A stretch of 64,000 bases of DNA from the NCBI RefSeq assembly GCF_901764995.1, contig NZ_CABFKI010000006.1:1-64000 (forward strand). The letters are read 5' to 3'. Numbering within the stretch: position 1 is the first letter of the stretch; every line of letters starts with the position of its first letter. The notes under the pieces are model-generated. The model was not told where the DNA came from and did not search any database. It was given only the letters and a program-made list of their open reading frames with translations. The stretch is from Actinobacillus porcinus. Lineage in GTDB: Bacteria; Pseudomonadota; Gammaproteobacteria; Enterobacterales; Pasteurellaceae. The translations under genes were made by a program, and so were the position numbers. Positions 45,827-55,746 of this stretch are shown here, piece after piece.

Positions 45827-45850
45827 AGGGGCGAAAGATATTTCGCCCCT
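45827..45850. repeat. REP-like palindrome / terminator AGGGGCGAAA
   Basis: Perfect 10-bp arms AGGGGCGAAA and TTTCGCCCCT with a 4-nt loop, between the symporter gene and raiA. Related to the palindromes at 26514 and 36884. Confidence 0.8.
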
Positions 45851-45880
45851 ATCATTTGTACTAATCCCCAACCTGTGATA

Positions 45881-47248
45881 CTACACTTGACGTTCATCTA
45901 CATCCAATTCACCGCTGCGTAAGCGGCGGAAGTAATCTTGCGTTTCTTCGATAATGACTTTGCGCAAGCCAACAATCGCAATGAGATTAGGAAATGCCAT
46001 TAAGCCATTGACGATATCGGCTAAAATCCAAATGGTATCAAGGGTAATAAACGCACCGGTAGCAACCAATAGGATAAAAATAAAACGATAAATTTTTATG
46101 CCGCGAATATCGAATAAGTAAACAAAACAACGTTCGCCATAATAGCACCAACCTAAAATGGTGGTGAACGCAAAGAAAAGCAAGCCAATCGTCACAATGG
46201 TTGCACCGATTTCTGTGCCTAAACCTAATGAAAAGGCGTCATTTGTAGCGGCAGCCCCTTCGGCCGCGCTATTCCATACCCCAGTAATCACTAACACCAA
46301 TCCTGTCATGGTACAAACAATGACGGTATCTAAGAAAGTTCCCGTCATAGAGATTAAACCTTGGCGTACCGGTTCTTTCGTTTGAGCTGCCGCCGCGGCA
46401 ATTGGGGCGGAACCTAAGCCGGACTCATTAGAGAAAATACCACGAGCCACCCCTATTTGAATGGCTTTCATGACGGTGAAACCTAATGCACCACCTAAAG
46501 CCGCTTCAGGATCAAAGGCACTATGGATAATTAAGCCTAAGGCAGCAGGCACTTTATCGGCATTTAAAATTAAAATAATCACCGAAGTTGCCACATAAAG
46601 GATTGCCATAAATGGCACGATAAAAGTCGATACGGAAGCAATTCGTTTTACGCCACCCAAGATAATGAGTGCCACAATCGTTGTCATCACGATAACGGTC
46701 AGTTCAATGGGGACATTAAAGCTATCTTGCATAGCGTGAGTAATGGCATTGATTTGCGGGAAAGTGCCAATACCAAAAAAGGCAACAAGAATACCAAAGA
46801 CCGCAAATAACTTAGCAAGCCATTTAATACCTAATCCGCGTTCAATGTAGTACATCGGACCGCCGGCCATAAAGCCGTCTTTGTCTCGTACTCGATATTT
46901 TACGGCTAATAAACTTTCGGCGTATTTCGTAGCCATTCCAAGCAATGCCACTAACCACATCCAAAAAATCGCACCGGGCCCCCCCGCTTTGACGGCAGTT
47001 GCCACGCCAACGATGTTGCCTGTTCCAATGGTGGCGGAAAGTGCGGTGCAAAGTGCCGCAAAAGCCGAGACATCGCCGGCTTGCCCATTACTGCTTTCAC
47101 GCTTAAACATATAGACAAACGCGCGCGGTAAATGGCGAATTTGGATAAAACCTAGGCGCAAAGTTAAATATAACCCTGTTCCAGAAAGTAAAATTAAAAG
47201 GGGCGGTCCCCAAATAAAAGAGTCGATGGTTGATAAAATTGATTCCAT
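45881..47248 (-). CDS. Alanine/glycine:sodium symporter (AGCS family)
   Basis: An inner-membrane amino acid importer of 455 residues with about ten helices. The family signature is TALSATIGTGNIVGVATAV (near residue 74), followed by GGPGAIFWMW and GIFSNESGLGSAPIAAAAA. The start is ATG 47248, which follows AGGAAATTAC; the frame stays open a further 51 codons, but that part lies in the riboswitch leader. A tandem glycine riboswitch controls the transcript, so glycine is the likely substrate or signal. Confidence 0.95.
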   Translation of the reverse strand: MESILSTIDSFIWGPPLLILLSGTGLYLTLRLGFIQIRHLPRAFVYMFKRESSNGQAGDVSAFAALCTALSATIGTGNIVGVATAVKAGGPGAIFWMWLVALLGMATKYAESLLAVKYRVRDKDGFMAGGPMYYIERGLGIKWLAKLFAVFGILVAFFGIGTFPQINAITHAMQDSFNVPIELTVIVMTTIVALIILGGVKRIASVSTFIVPFMAILYVATSVIILILNADKVPAALGLIIHSAFDPEAALGGALGFTVMKAIQIGVARGIFSNESGLGSAPIAAAAAQTKEPVRQGLISMTGTFLDTVIVCTMTGLVLVITGVWNSAAEGAAATNDAFSLGLGTEIGATIVTIGLLFFAFTTILGWCYYGERCFVYLFDIRGIKIYRFIFILLVATGAFITLDTIWILADIVNGLMAFPNLIAIVGLRKVIIEETQDYFRRLRSGELDVDERQV

Positions 47249-47332
47249 TGTAATTTCCTGAAAATTGAAAATACAAAGGGATAAGAGATAAAGAAGAAAT
47301 GCACGCCAAAGACGTGAATGATGAAATCTCTT

Positions 47333-47507
47333 GCCCCTGTCCTTTTGCCTGAGCGTTTCAAATAGCCTGATGCTATTCTTTCGCCTTCGGCGCCCATGCA
47401 CATCTTGTGCAGGATCTCTCCAAGGGTTCGTCCACTAGCAGTCCTTACGCTTTCGCGCACCTGAAAGATTTACTTCGTCGGTGTAACGTTAATTCGTCAC
47501 TCTCCAA
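47333..47507 (-). ncRNA. Tandem glycine riboswitch
   Basis: Two glycine aptamers in series in the leader of the symporter gene. The first (about 47430-47507) has GTTGGAGAGTGACG, then CAGGTGCGCGAAAGCG and AAGGAC. The second (about 47333-47425) has CTTGGAGAGATCC, GCGCCGAAGGCG and CTCAGGCAAAAGGACAGGGG. These are the conserved gcvT-type cores. The remaining 84 nt before the start codon form the switch region. Glycine binding would adjust symporter synthesis. Confidence 0.93.
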
Positions 47508-47545
47508 CTAGCTTCAACCGAACATTTTTGTTGCTTACTTAACAA

Positions 47546-47594
47546 AAAGTGCGGTGAATTTTATCAAAATATTTGAAAAATTCAACCGCACTTA
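47546..47594. terminator. Inverted uptake-signal pair upstream of the riboswitch
   Basis: AAGTGCGGTGAATTTT and AAAAATTCAACCGCACTT form a long stem with an A/T-rich loop. It lies between the autotransporter terminator and the riboswitch. Confidence 0.55.
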
Positions 47595-47657
47595 GCATCT
47601 ATATTGTTAGACCTTTTTTGAAAGATAAACAGACCTTAATGTCATCGTGTATCCAAT

Positions 47658-47689
47658 AAAAAAACTAGCCAGATTTGGCTAGTTTTTTT
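47658..47689 (-). terminator. Terminator of the trimeric autotransporter gene
   Basis: AAAAAAACTAGCCA / TTTGGCTAGTTTTTTT, a strong hairpin with T run, 22 bp after the stop codon. Confidence 0.88.
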
Positions 47690-47710
47690 GGTTAATAGGG
47701 TAATTAGTTG

Positions 47711-50700
47711 TTAGAAGCGGTAACCTACACTTGCACCCCCCATATAGTGACCTGCATTATTCACACTACCAGTCGCTTTTATAATGATTTTACCATTATC
47801 GGATACTTTAGAGTAACCTAATGCGAGTGCAGAAGAGCCACGGTAAGTACCACCGCCTACAGCTAGCAAGGTATCGCTTGGGTTATACGCCTGAACAAGA
47901 GAACCAATTGCAACTGCACCAGCGATACCACTACGTAGTTTCTTATCTACAGAGTGAATTCTATTATTTACTTTGCCAATTGCATCACCCAATTGGTTCA
48001 TATTCACAGCATCATTAGTGCCTACACGGCCTGGCGCAACATTAGTGATGCGCTTATTATTCATATCAATTCCATTAGAATTAATTGAAGGACCATTAGT
48101 AATATTCACTTCATCAGCAGAAACCGATTTAGTAGTAACTGAGCTAAATTTCGGCGTATCTGATGTGGCAATATTGATATTTTTGCCTGAGCCACTGATG
48201 ACAATATTATTTCCTGCATTGATAGATACGGTATCACCTGCTTTAACTTTGTCACCACCTGTGTAACCAGTTGCATCGCCATTAGTACCTGTAACTTTAT
48301 CAGCTTTAACAGTCCAAGCAGCATTATTTACTGCTTTAGCAACATCGCCTGCGGTTGCAACTTTCGATTCATCGCCAGTCGCAACTTCCGCTTTACCATC
48401 AGAATTTGTACTAATATCGCCCGTAACAACTTCTAAACCATTAGAACCGCTACGAATTGTAGTACTATCTGTTTTTACCGAAATATCGTAGTTGTTGCCT
48501 GACGATACCACCACAATAGATGAATCTGTTGATGAAACAGTTGTTTTAGATGCTGCAATTGTATCGGTTAATTGTTTAACATTAACTGCATCAGTATCAT
48601 CTGTACCTGTTGCTACACTAATAATTTTCGTATTACCTGCATTAATACCATTTGCATCAATATTTACTGTATCGCCGACTTTAAGCGTATCTACAGCAAT
48701 ATCTTTCGCAAGATCAACGGTAAACTCTTTACCACCTGTGCTATTAGTACTTTCACTCACAACAATATTGCTACTTCCTGCTTTCACAGTTTCTTCTTTC
48801 GCAAGTTGTTTTTTCGTATCAGCATCTAAATCTAACATATACGTTGTTGTATAGTTGCCTGCATCAGTTGTTGCCGTAACAGTTAAACCAGAGTCAGCTT
48901 TTGCTTCTACAACAGATTTATCTGCATTTACAGTATAAATAGATTGACCATTAGCACCTGTTTCTGAAGTAACGGTTGTATTTTTACCTGCAACCACTTC
49001 TGTTTTAGCAGCTTTCGCGGCTTCTTGTACTTGGTATAACTGGCTACCATTTACTGCATCCGTGCTGGTTGCATCTATCGTGCCAGCTGCGACATTGGTA
49101 ATTTTATTACCACCATTGTCCAAGCCGTCTTTGGTTAAGCTTACTGGGCTACCTTTAGTTCCGTTAGCGATCGTAATGCCATTATCTGTCATTGTGGTAT
49201 CGCCTGTTTTCACAGTTGTTGCATTTACAGAGTTGACATTTAAGTCTTTACTTAGCTGAACTTCTACTTTGCCGTCTTTCACCTCGGTATTAATGTTTTC
49301 ATCGCCTACTACTTCAATGGTATTGCCTAGTGGTTGAGTTACCGTCTTACTATCTTCGGCTTTCAAGCCAAAACCTTTGTTGATCAAGTTATTGGCGGTC
49401 TGGTTAATGACATCAGCCACATTCTCTGCCGTCGCAAAATTATCTCCTTGGGCACTGGCTGTTACTGTACCATCCGTACCTTTGCTTAAGGTCGCTTTAT
49501 TTACATCAAATGTAATATGCTTGTTTGCATCTCCACGTGCTGTCGTACCTGTACCGTTCACAAAGTTCACATCTTTGTTATTTTTGCTTATGGTTTCTAC
49601 CACTTTACCATTTACGCTGGTCGTAAACTCTTGCAGTGCACTGTTTGCTGTATCCGCTACCGTTTTTAACTGGTCTTCCGTCGCCGCTTGTCCTGACACA
49701 ATGTTATTCGGGTCAAACGTTTTATTCGTTAAACCACTGATGGTACCTGCATTACCGTTAATCGTAATCGGATTGTTTACACCCACTTTAATGCTGTTCG
49801 CTAACGCAAACGCAATCGTGTTGTCCGTCACCGTGGTAATGATATTGCCAGAGGTATCGGTAAACTTGACACTTTCACCTAAAGCCACCGTGTCTTCTGT
49901 GCCCTTATCCGCATTGATTTTGAAGCCTTTGCTAATCACATCATGCAACTGACCACCGTTAATTGCATCTTTACTGTCTGCACCTACCGTGCCATTTGCT
50001 ACATTCGTGATTTTCTTATTCGCAGCATCAATACCTGATTTAGTAATGCTTGGTCCACCGGTAATGGTTAAACCATTATCTGTCATTGTGGTGTCGCCTG
50101 TCTTCACTGTAGTGGCATTCACCGTGGTAGCATTCACGCTAGTCACATTCAAGTTTTTACTTAACTGAACTTCTAACTTACCTGTATTCACTGTCGTATT
50201 GATGTTCTCATCTCCCACCACAGCGATGCTCTCTCCCAAGGCTTTCTTCACCGATTGATTGTCTTCCGCCGTTAAGCTAAAGCCTTTATTTTTCAGTTCA
50301 CTTGATGTATTGTTGATCATCTCTGCAACATTCTGTGCCGTCGCAAAATTATCTCCTTGGGCACTGGCTGTTACTGTACCATCCGTACCTTTGCTTAAGG
50401 TCGCTTTATTTACATCAAATGTAATATGCTTGTTTGCATCTCCACGTGCTGTCGTACCTGTACCGTTCACAAAGTTCACATCTTTGTTATTTTTGCTTAT
50501 GGTTTCTACCACTTTACCATTTACGCTGGTCGTAAACTCTTGCAGTGCACTGTTTGCTGTATCCGCTACCGTTTTTAACTGGTCTTCCGTCGCCGCTTGA
50601 CCTGTGACGATATTATTTGGATCAAATGTTTTGTTCGTTAAACCCGTTATCGTGCCTGCTGTGCCATTAATCGTTATCGGGTGTGCTGCGCCTACTGTAA

Positions 50701-53700
50701 TGCTGTTCGCTAACGCAAACGCAATCATGTTGTCCGTCACCGTGGTAATGATATTGCCAGAGGTATCGGTAAACTTGACACTTTCACCTAAAGCCACCGT
50801 GTCTTCTGTGCCCTTATCCGCATTGATTTTGAAGCCTTTGGTAATCACATCATGCAATTGACTGCCGTTCACCGCATCTTTGCTGGTTGCGTCTATTGCA
50901 CCATCTTTCACATTCGTGATTTTGTTATCTGCTGCATCAATACCTGATTTAGTAATATTTGGTCCACCGGTAATAGTTAAACCATCCTTATTTAACATGG
51001 TGTCGCCAGCTTTTACGCTGTCTACCACTAAATCTTTCGATGTTGCAACCTTGTAAATCGTTTGACCATCCGTGCCTTTCTCTGACGTCACTACAATGTT
51101 ATCGCCTTCTTTTACTTCAGTCTTCGCCGATTTTGAAGCATTGTTGATCATCTCTGCAACATTCTGTGCCGTCGCAAAATTATCTCCTTGGGCACTGGCT
51201 GTTATTGTACCATCCGTACCTTTGCTTAAGGTCGCTTTATTTATATCAAATGTAATATGCTTGTTTGCATCTCTACGTGCTGTCGTGCCTGTGCCATTCA
51301 CAAAGTTCACATCGTTGTTGTCTTTGTCAATGCTTTCAACTTCTTTGCCATTCACACTTGTTGTGAAGTTTTGGATAGCCGTATCTGCTTTAGCAAGTTG
51401 CTTTTTGGTTGTGTCACTTAAATCAACAGTATAATTTGTAACACCGCTCGCATCTTTTTTGCCCGCCGTGACAGTTACTGCATTTGATCCTGCACTTGCA
51501 GTGGTTTTTTCAGCATCTACAGTATAAATAGTTTCACCATTAGTTCCCGGTTTTGATGTTACTGTAGTATTTTTACCTGCTTCAACAGATACCCCTTTAG
51601 GTAAAGCACTTGTATTAACTGTGAGTTTGCCATCACTGTCTACATTGATCGTTTTACCATCTACATTAACATCAAAGCTAACATTCGCTCCCTTTACATT
51701 GGATACATTGGATACTGTGCCTTTGCCATTCACAAAATTAACTTGATCACCAAATTTAATTTGTGCGGTTTCAGTGCCAGCATTATTACCGACTTTCCAA
51801 TAACCTTTACCAATTGCATCCGCCACATCTTGCGTTGTAGCCACACCATTAGTTGCTGTTGAAACAACGCCATCATTTGTTGCCAACGTTCCTTGAGTTA
51901 GGCTCACTTTATAATCGGTTACCGTTGCATTTCCTGCTGCTGTTGAGCCATTTGGTGTAACGGTCAATAAGCTACTATCTGTTGAAACGCTTGCGCTAGT
52001 ATCGTCTGCATTAATGGTATAAGTTGTACCATCTGCACCTGTGGTATTAGTAACTGTTGTATTTTTACCCTCAACCACTTTAGTGGTATTAGCTTTTAAC
52101 TGCGACAAATTTACCGCATCATTTGGATTTGTACCGTCGGCAAGATTAGTGATTTTGCCATTCGTCATATCAAGATTACCACCAATCGTTGCATCCCCTG
52201 TTGTGGTAAGCATAGTAAAGGTTGGCGTCATTGATGTGGCAACAGTAATATTATTCCCTGATTTTGTGACAAGGATATTATCGCCCTTTTTGAAGTTTAC
52301 AGTATCACCCGATTTAACAAATGAACTGCTTGCATCATTCGCTTGTAAATTAAAACCTGTATTATTAACTGCATTTACTACATCAGCAGCAGTTGCTAAA
52401 CCTGCTGTACCTGTCGCAGCAGCAACGCCCTTGGTTGTCGTAATAGCTTGATTTACTACATTAAAGACAACTTTTGAAATATTCGCCCCATCCGTCACGC
52501 TTGCGGTGGTATAAGTGCCGCTAGCAAAATTAACAAAATTATTATTGTTAATACGTGATTTAGTTGAACCATTTTCTTGAATATTAAAACCAACTTTCGT
52601 TACTACATCATAAAGTTGGCTGCCATTAATGGCTTCGGTAGATGTCGCAGTTACGGCTCCTGCTGCTACATTAATAATTTTGCGCTGATATTTGCCACTT
52701 GTGCCAACAGAAACAACAGAGTTTGCTGCTTTTTGAGTATTAGGTGCAACGGTTGTTCCTGAGTCGTTTAAGAAATTATAATTTAGCGTTGTGTCAGGAA
52801 CTGATGTACCAGTTGTAGAACCATTACCTAGAGCTAAGCTTCCCTCTAGTGCAGCAGTGGACTGTCTGCCAATAGCTGTTGCATTGGCTGCAGTGGCAAC
52901 TGCCGTTCGACCAATCGCAATTGAGTTTACCGCACTTGCATTTGCATAGGCACCGAATGCCATTGCGTTTTCAGCTAATGCATCGGTATCGTTACCCATC
53001 GCAATGGTATTTAATGCTGTTGCATTGACCGCTTTACCAATCGCAATAGCAGATTCTCCCGTTGCATTAGTTTGTAAACCAATAGCTGTTGCATTGGTTG
53101 CATTGGCAACAGATAATTTACCAATTGCTACCGTATTTGGACCGCTTGCGGTTGAATTTTCACCAACAGCAAAAGTGTTTACGCCACTTGCCGTTGCATT
53201 AAACCCAGTTGCAATAGAATGAGCAGCACTGGCTGTTGCATTTGCACCTGTTGCAATACCGTAATTACCTTGCGCTGTAGCATTTTCGCCGACTGCAACG
53301 GCAGATGTACCAAAGGCTATGGTATTTGTACCGATTGCTACTGTATTGGCAGCAGAGGCATTTGCAATGGTACCAATTGCAGTACTATTTGCACCTTTAG
53401 CAACAGAATCTACACCAATTGCAGTTGCATTGACTGCGCTTGCTGTTGAGTTTACACCGATTGAATTTGAACTAACTCCACTTGCTGTTGTATTTGAGCC
53501 AATAGCAGTCGCAGTTGTATTCGTGGCTCTGGCTTTTGTACCAAAGGCAATACTATCTGTACCTGTAGCTTGAGTATTGGTAGCTGCATTATAGCTGTTA
53601 GATGATGAATCTGTTGCCGAACCAATAGCAATCGCACGTGTACCCGTTGTCAATACCGATTTACCAATACCAATACCTGCCTCACTTGATACGGAAGCTG

Positions 53701-54241
53701 CGGTACCAATAGCCATAGCGTAGTTTCCTGTTGCCCCCGCTTGGCGCATAATTGCTAGTGAATTAGCACCTTTAGCTAAAGTGCCAGCACCAACTGCAAT
53801 AGAAGATGTACCATTAGCAGTTGCTGCAGAGCCCAGTGCAACAGCCACATTGGTTGCTGTACTTCTCTCCCCGACAGCAACCCCTCCTTGATAGGTAGAG
53901 ACTGAATTTTGTCCAATCGCAATTCCACCAAGACCTTTAGAATAGTTATCAGTATCCCCATTTGAACCTTGAAGGTTATTTGGCGTACCATATTTTCCTA
54001 GGCTGGCTGTATCAGTTGCTTTACCATTTATAGTCCCTTCGGTAATCGTAGCAAAAGCATTGCTAGTAAATACACCCAAACCAACTGTAATGGCAATGCT
54101 TAATAATGAGATTTTAAATGAAATGCTCGATTTATCTGTATTGCCCACTGAAGAAGACTTAACCTTTCCTTTAGCAAGTTCTGATACAGCCATCCACGTT
54201 TGAGTTGATTGGTTCCAAATTACTCTGAAAATCTTATTCAT
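47711..54241 (-). CDS. Trimeric autotransporter adhesin (YadA/Hia type)
   Basis: A 2176-residue surface adhesin. The extended signal peptide begins MNKIFRVIWNQSTQTWMAVS, the ESPR form that slows export, and ends near SNAFA (residue 63). Residues ~80-475 are YadA-head repeats of the AIGxxxxA kind (for example TAIGSNTTASG). Long stalk modules follow with repeated KITNVADGT-type necks (HANS/neck motifs) and a nearly identical pair of segments. The last ~90 residues give the left-handed stalk and four-strand membrane anchor ending GGASVGYRF. It trimerises in the outer membrane and probably binds host cells or matrix. An 11-G tract lies about 240 bp upstream of the start. Confidence 0.95.
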   Translation of the reverse strand: MNKIFRVIWNQSTQTWMAVSELAKGKVKSSSVGNTDKSSISFKISLLSIAITVGLGVFTSNAFATITEGTINGKATDTASLGKYGTPNNLQGSNGDTDNYSKGLGGIAIGQNSVSTYQGGVAVGERSTATNVAVALGSAATANGTSSIAVGAGTLAKGANSLAIMRQAGATGNYAMAIGTAASVSSEAGIGIGKSVLTTGTRAIAIGSATDSSSNSYNAATNTQATGTDSIAFGTKARATNTTATAIGSNTTASGVSSNSIGVNSTASAVNATAIGVDSVAKGANSTAIGTIANASAANTVAIGTNTIAFGTSAVAVGENATAQGNYGIATGANATASAAHSIATGFNATASGVNTFAVGENSTASGPNTVAIGKLSVANATNATAIGLQTNATGESAIAIGKAVNATALNTIAMGNDTDALAENAMAFGAYANASAVNSIAIGRTAVATAANATAIGRQSTAALEGSLALGNGSTTGTSVPDTTLNYNFLNDSGTTVAPNTQKAANSVVSVGTSGKYQRKIINVAAGAVTATSTEAINGSQLYDVVTKVGFNIQENGSTKSRINNNNFVNFASGTYTTASVTDGANISKVVFNVVNQAITTTKGVAAATGTAGLATAADVVNAVNNTGFNLQANDASSSFVKSGDTVNFKKGDNILVTKSGNNITVATSMTPTFTMLTTTGDATIGGNLDMTNGKITNLADGTNPNDAVNLSQLKANTTKVVEGKNTTVTNTTGADGTTYTINADDTSASVSTDSSLLTVTPNGSTAAGNATVTDYKVSLTQGTLATNDGVVSTATNGVATTQDVADAIGKGYWKVGNNAGTETAQIKFGDQVNFVNGKGTVSNVSNVKGANVSFDVNVDGKTINVDSDGKLTVNTSALPKGVSVEAGKNTTVTSKPGTNGETIYTVDAEKTTASAGSNAVTVTAGKKDASGVTNYTVDLSDTTKKQLAKADTAIQNFTTSVNGKEVESIDKDNNDVNFVNGTGTTARRDANKHITFDINKATLSKGTDGTITASAQGDNFATAQNVAEMINNASKSAKTEVKEGDNIVVTSEKGTDGQTIYKVATSKDLVVDSVKAGDTMLNKDGLTITGGPNITKSGIDAADNKITNVKDGAIDATSKDAVNGSQLHDVITKGFKINADKGTEDTVALGESVKFTDTSGNIITTVTDNMIAFALANSITVGAAHPITINGTAGTITGLTNKTFDPNNIVTGQAATEDQLKTVADTANSALQEFTTSVNGKVVETISKNNKDVNFVNGTGTTARGDANKHITFDVNKATLSKGTDGTVTASAQGDNFATAQNVAEMINNTSSELKNKGFSLTAEDNQSVKKALGESIAVVGDENINTTVNTGKLEVQLSKNLNVTSVNATTVNATTVKTGDTTMTDNGLTITGGPSITKSGIDAANKKITNVANGTVGADSKDAINGGQLHDVISKGFKINADKGTEDTVALGESVKFTDTSGNIITTVTDNTIAFALANSIKVGVNNPITINGNAGTISGLTNKTFDPNNIVSGQAATEDQLKTVADTANSALQEFTTSVNGKVVETISKNNKDVNFVNGTGTTARGDANKHITFDVNKATLSKGTDGTVTASAQGDNFATAENVADVINQTANNLINKGFGLKAEDSKTVTQPLGNTIEVVGDENINTEVKDGKVEVQLSKDLNVNSVNATTVKTGDTTMTDNGITIANGTKGSPVSLTKDGLDNGGNKITNVAAGTIDATSTDAVNGSQLYQVQEAAKAAKTEVVAGKNTTVTSETGANGQSIYTVNADKSVVEAKADSGLTVTATTDAGNYTTTYMLDLDADTKKQLAKEETVKAGSSNIVVSESTNSTGGKEFTVDLAKDIAVDTLKVGDTVNIDANGINAGNTKIISVATGTDDTDAVNVKQLTDTIAASKTTVSSTDSSIVVVSSGNNYDISVKTDSTTIRSGSNGLEVVTGDISTNSDGKAEVATGDESKVATAGDVAKAVNNAAWTVKADKVTGTNGDATGYTGGDKVKAGDTVSINAGNNIVISGSGKNINIATSDTPKFSSVTTKSVSADEVNITNGPSINSNGIDMNNKRITNVAPGRVGTNDAVNMNQLGDAIGKVNNRIHSVDKKLRSGIAGAVAIGSLVQAYNPSDTLLAVGGGTYRGSSALALGYSKVSDNGKIIIKATGSVNNAGHYMGGASVGYRF
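49431..50600 (-). repeat. Exact ~260-bp direct repeat inside the adhesin gene
   Basis: The segment 49431-49690 recurs without a visible difference at 50340-50599, 909 bp apart and in frame. A third, diverged copy starts at 51171. A second shared block of about 130 bp lies at 49800-49931 and 50710-50841. Confidence 0.9.
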
Positions 54242-54706
54242 ATTGTTTCCTTATAACAAATAAATGAAAAACTGACGCCATAAGTTCCCATTACAATTGA
54301 AAAACTATTCGTCTATTGAAGTTGCTATTAAATGAATGAAGAAATTTATCTCTTACCGCTAGACAATATATTCAGAGTTAAGCCTTGGTATTTGGTGTAG
54401 GATTCACTAGGAATAAGACATTGTCTAACATGTCATTGTGTTAGCCATGGATTTGAGATATGAGAAAAATAACAAAGTGTTGGGGGGGGGGGCAAGGCTA
54501 ACTAATTGAAAAATAATAGATTTTTTGATTGCTCTCCTGTGTCGGCTGCTTTCCTTGCCACCCTTCAATCAAGTTGAAACTTATATACAATCACATAAGC
54601 TAATCAATTCAAGCCAACGTCGGAATTAAGTTGGACTTACAATGAAGAGCATTATTATAAAATAGTATTTATAGAAAATATATCCCTAACTGATTGGATT
54701 TGTCGA
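54242..54706. other. Upstream region of the autotransporter gene
   Basis: 465 bp without a supported gene. AT-rich, containing the 11-G tract (54482-54492) and, at about 54604-54625, a small hairpin with CCAAC and GTTGG arms. The remainder shows nothing recognisable apart from possible promoter elements for the adhesin. Confidence 0.6.
54482..54492 (-). promoter_or_regulatory. Homopolymer of 11 G, candidate phase-variation switch
   Basis: On the coding strand the tract is 11 C, following TTG. TTGCCC could be a -35 box, and TATTTT 18 bp further a weak -10, so the tract would lie inside the spacer. Loss or gain of a base by slippage would change promoter strength. Confidence 0.6.
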
Positions 54707-55744
54707 TTAAGCCGAAAATTTCACTGAAATATCCGCCAACTTATCCCAAATATCGTTGCTAAACTCTAATTTGGCAAGGCGTTCTAATTCAGCTAATTGT
54801 TGGATAATTTTATAGAGCTTGCGGTAGGTGAAGCGTTGAAAAAGTGCGCTATAAACATGGCGGCGATTTTGCCATATTTTTAGGCGGTCAAACCCTTCTT
54901 TTAACTGATGTGTTGGTAAAGGTTGATCAATACCGGTTAAGCGTTGTTGTGGTTTAGATAATTCCAGTAAGGTCATCAGTTCTCGTTGTAAAGTACGTAA
55001 TAAAATAACAGGTTGCATTTCTTCTGCTTTCAAGCTTTCAAGAATCCGGCGTGCACGTCCTTCTTTGCCTTCTAATAGGGCGTCAATCCATTGAAAAGGC
55101 GTAAAAACGGAGGCTTGTTCAACCACAGATTTGACACGTGTAAAGCTGATTTTGTGGTCGGGGTAGAGTAACACCAATAATTCAAGGGTTTGCTTTAGGG
55201 CAAGCAAGTTGTTTTCATAGCTATAACAAAGCAATTGTATTGCGTCTTGTTCAATGGAAAGCCCCATGGCTTTAACGCGATGGGAAACCCAACGTGGTAG
55301 CTGTTCTATGCCGGGTGTTTGGCAATTTACTACGGTTAAGTGCGGTTCAATTTCCAGCGATTTTTTCACCCATTCTTGTTTTTCATTGGCTTTGCCAAAT
55401 TTGGGCAGTTGCAAAATCAATAGCACATCTTCATGGGATAAGCTGATGAGTTCAAACAATTTGGCTTGTAAAGCGGCGGTGAGATTTTCAGGTAAGGTGA
55501 GACTAATCACTTGTTTATTGAAGAACAGCCCCATAGATTGGCAACGTTCAAATAAATCATCCCAATCCGTTGATTGATCCACTTGAATATCAATTTTCTC
55601 ATCAAAACCCTGTGCGGTGGCGGTTTGAATAATGAGATCGCGCGCTTCCGCTAACAGCAAGGGATCTTGTCCGGTTAAATAATAAAGACTCGCTAGGCGT
55701 TGACCTAGCGAGTGGCTGAGCTGTTCAGGGAAAATACGGTTCAT
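54707..55744 (-). CDS. holA: DNA polymerase III delta subunit
   Basis: The clamp-loader wrench that opens the beta clamp. A 345-residue protein, close to the E. coli length, that begins MNRIFPEQLSHSLGQRLASL and has YYLTGQDPLLLAEARDLI, the usual N-terminal segment. The helical lid and collar domains follow (SFTRVKSVVEQASVFTPFQW and ILLRTLQRELMTLLEL). It starts 2 bp after the lptE stop, so it belongs to the leuS-lipoprotein-lptE-holA operon, an order partly shared with E. coli. Confidence 0.95.
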   Translation of the reverse strand: MNRIFPEQLSHSLGQRLASLYYLTGQDPLLLAEARDLIIQTATAQGFDEKIDIQVDQSTDWDDLFERCQSMGLFFNKQVISLTLPENLTAALQAKLFELISLSHEDVLLILQLPKFGKANEKQEWVKKSLEIEPHLTVVNCQTPGIEQLPRWVSHRVKAMGLSIEQDAIQLLCYSYENNLLALKQTLELLVLLYPDHKISFTRVKSVVEQASVFTPFQWIDALLEGKEGRARRILESLKAEEMQPVILLRTLQRELMTLLELSKPQQRLTGIDQPLPTHQLKEGFDRLKIWQNRRHVYSALFQRFTYRKLYKIIQQLAELERLAKLEFSNDIWDKLADISVKFSA

Positions 55745-55746
55745 TG

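Noticed and set aside
47249-47401. N-terminal extension of the symporter gene by 51 codons
   Set aside because: It lies in the leader next to the riboswitch, is not like the family, and the inner ATG has a good ribosome site.
49377-53573. Plus-strand frames of 60-190 codons opposite the trimeric adhesin
   Set aside because: Antisense shadows of a repetitive Ser/Thr/Ala-rich gene, with no ribosome sites or homology.
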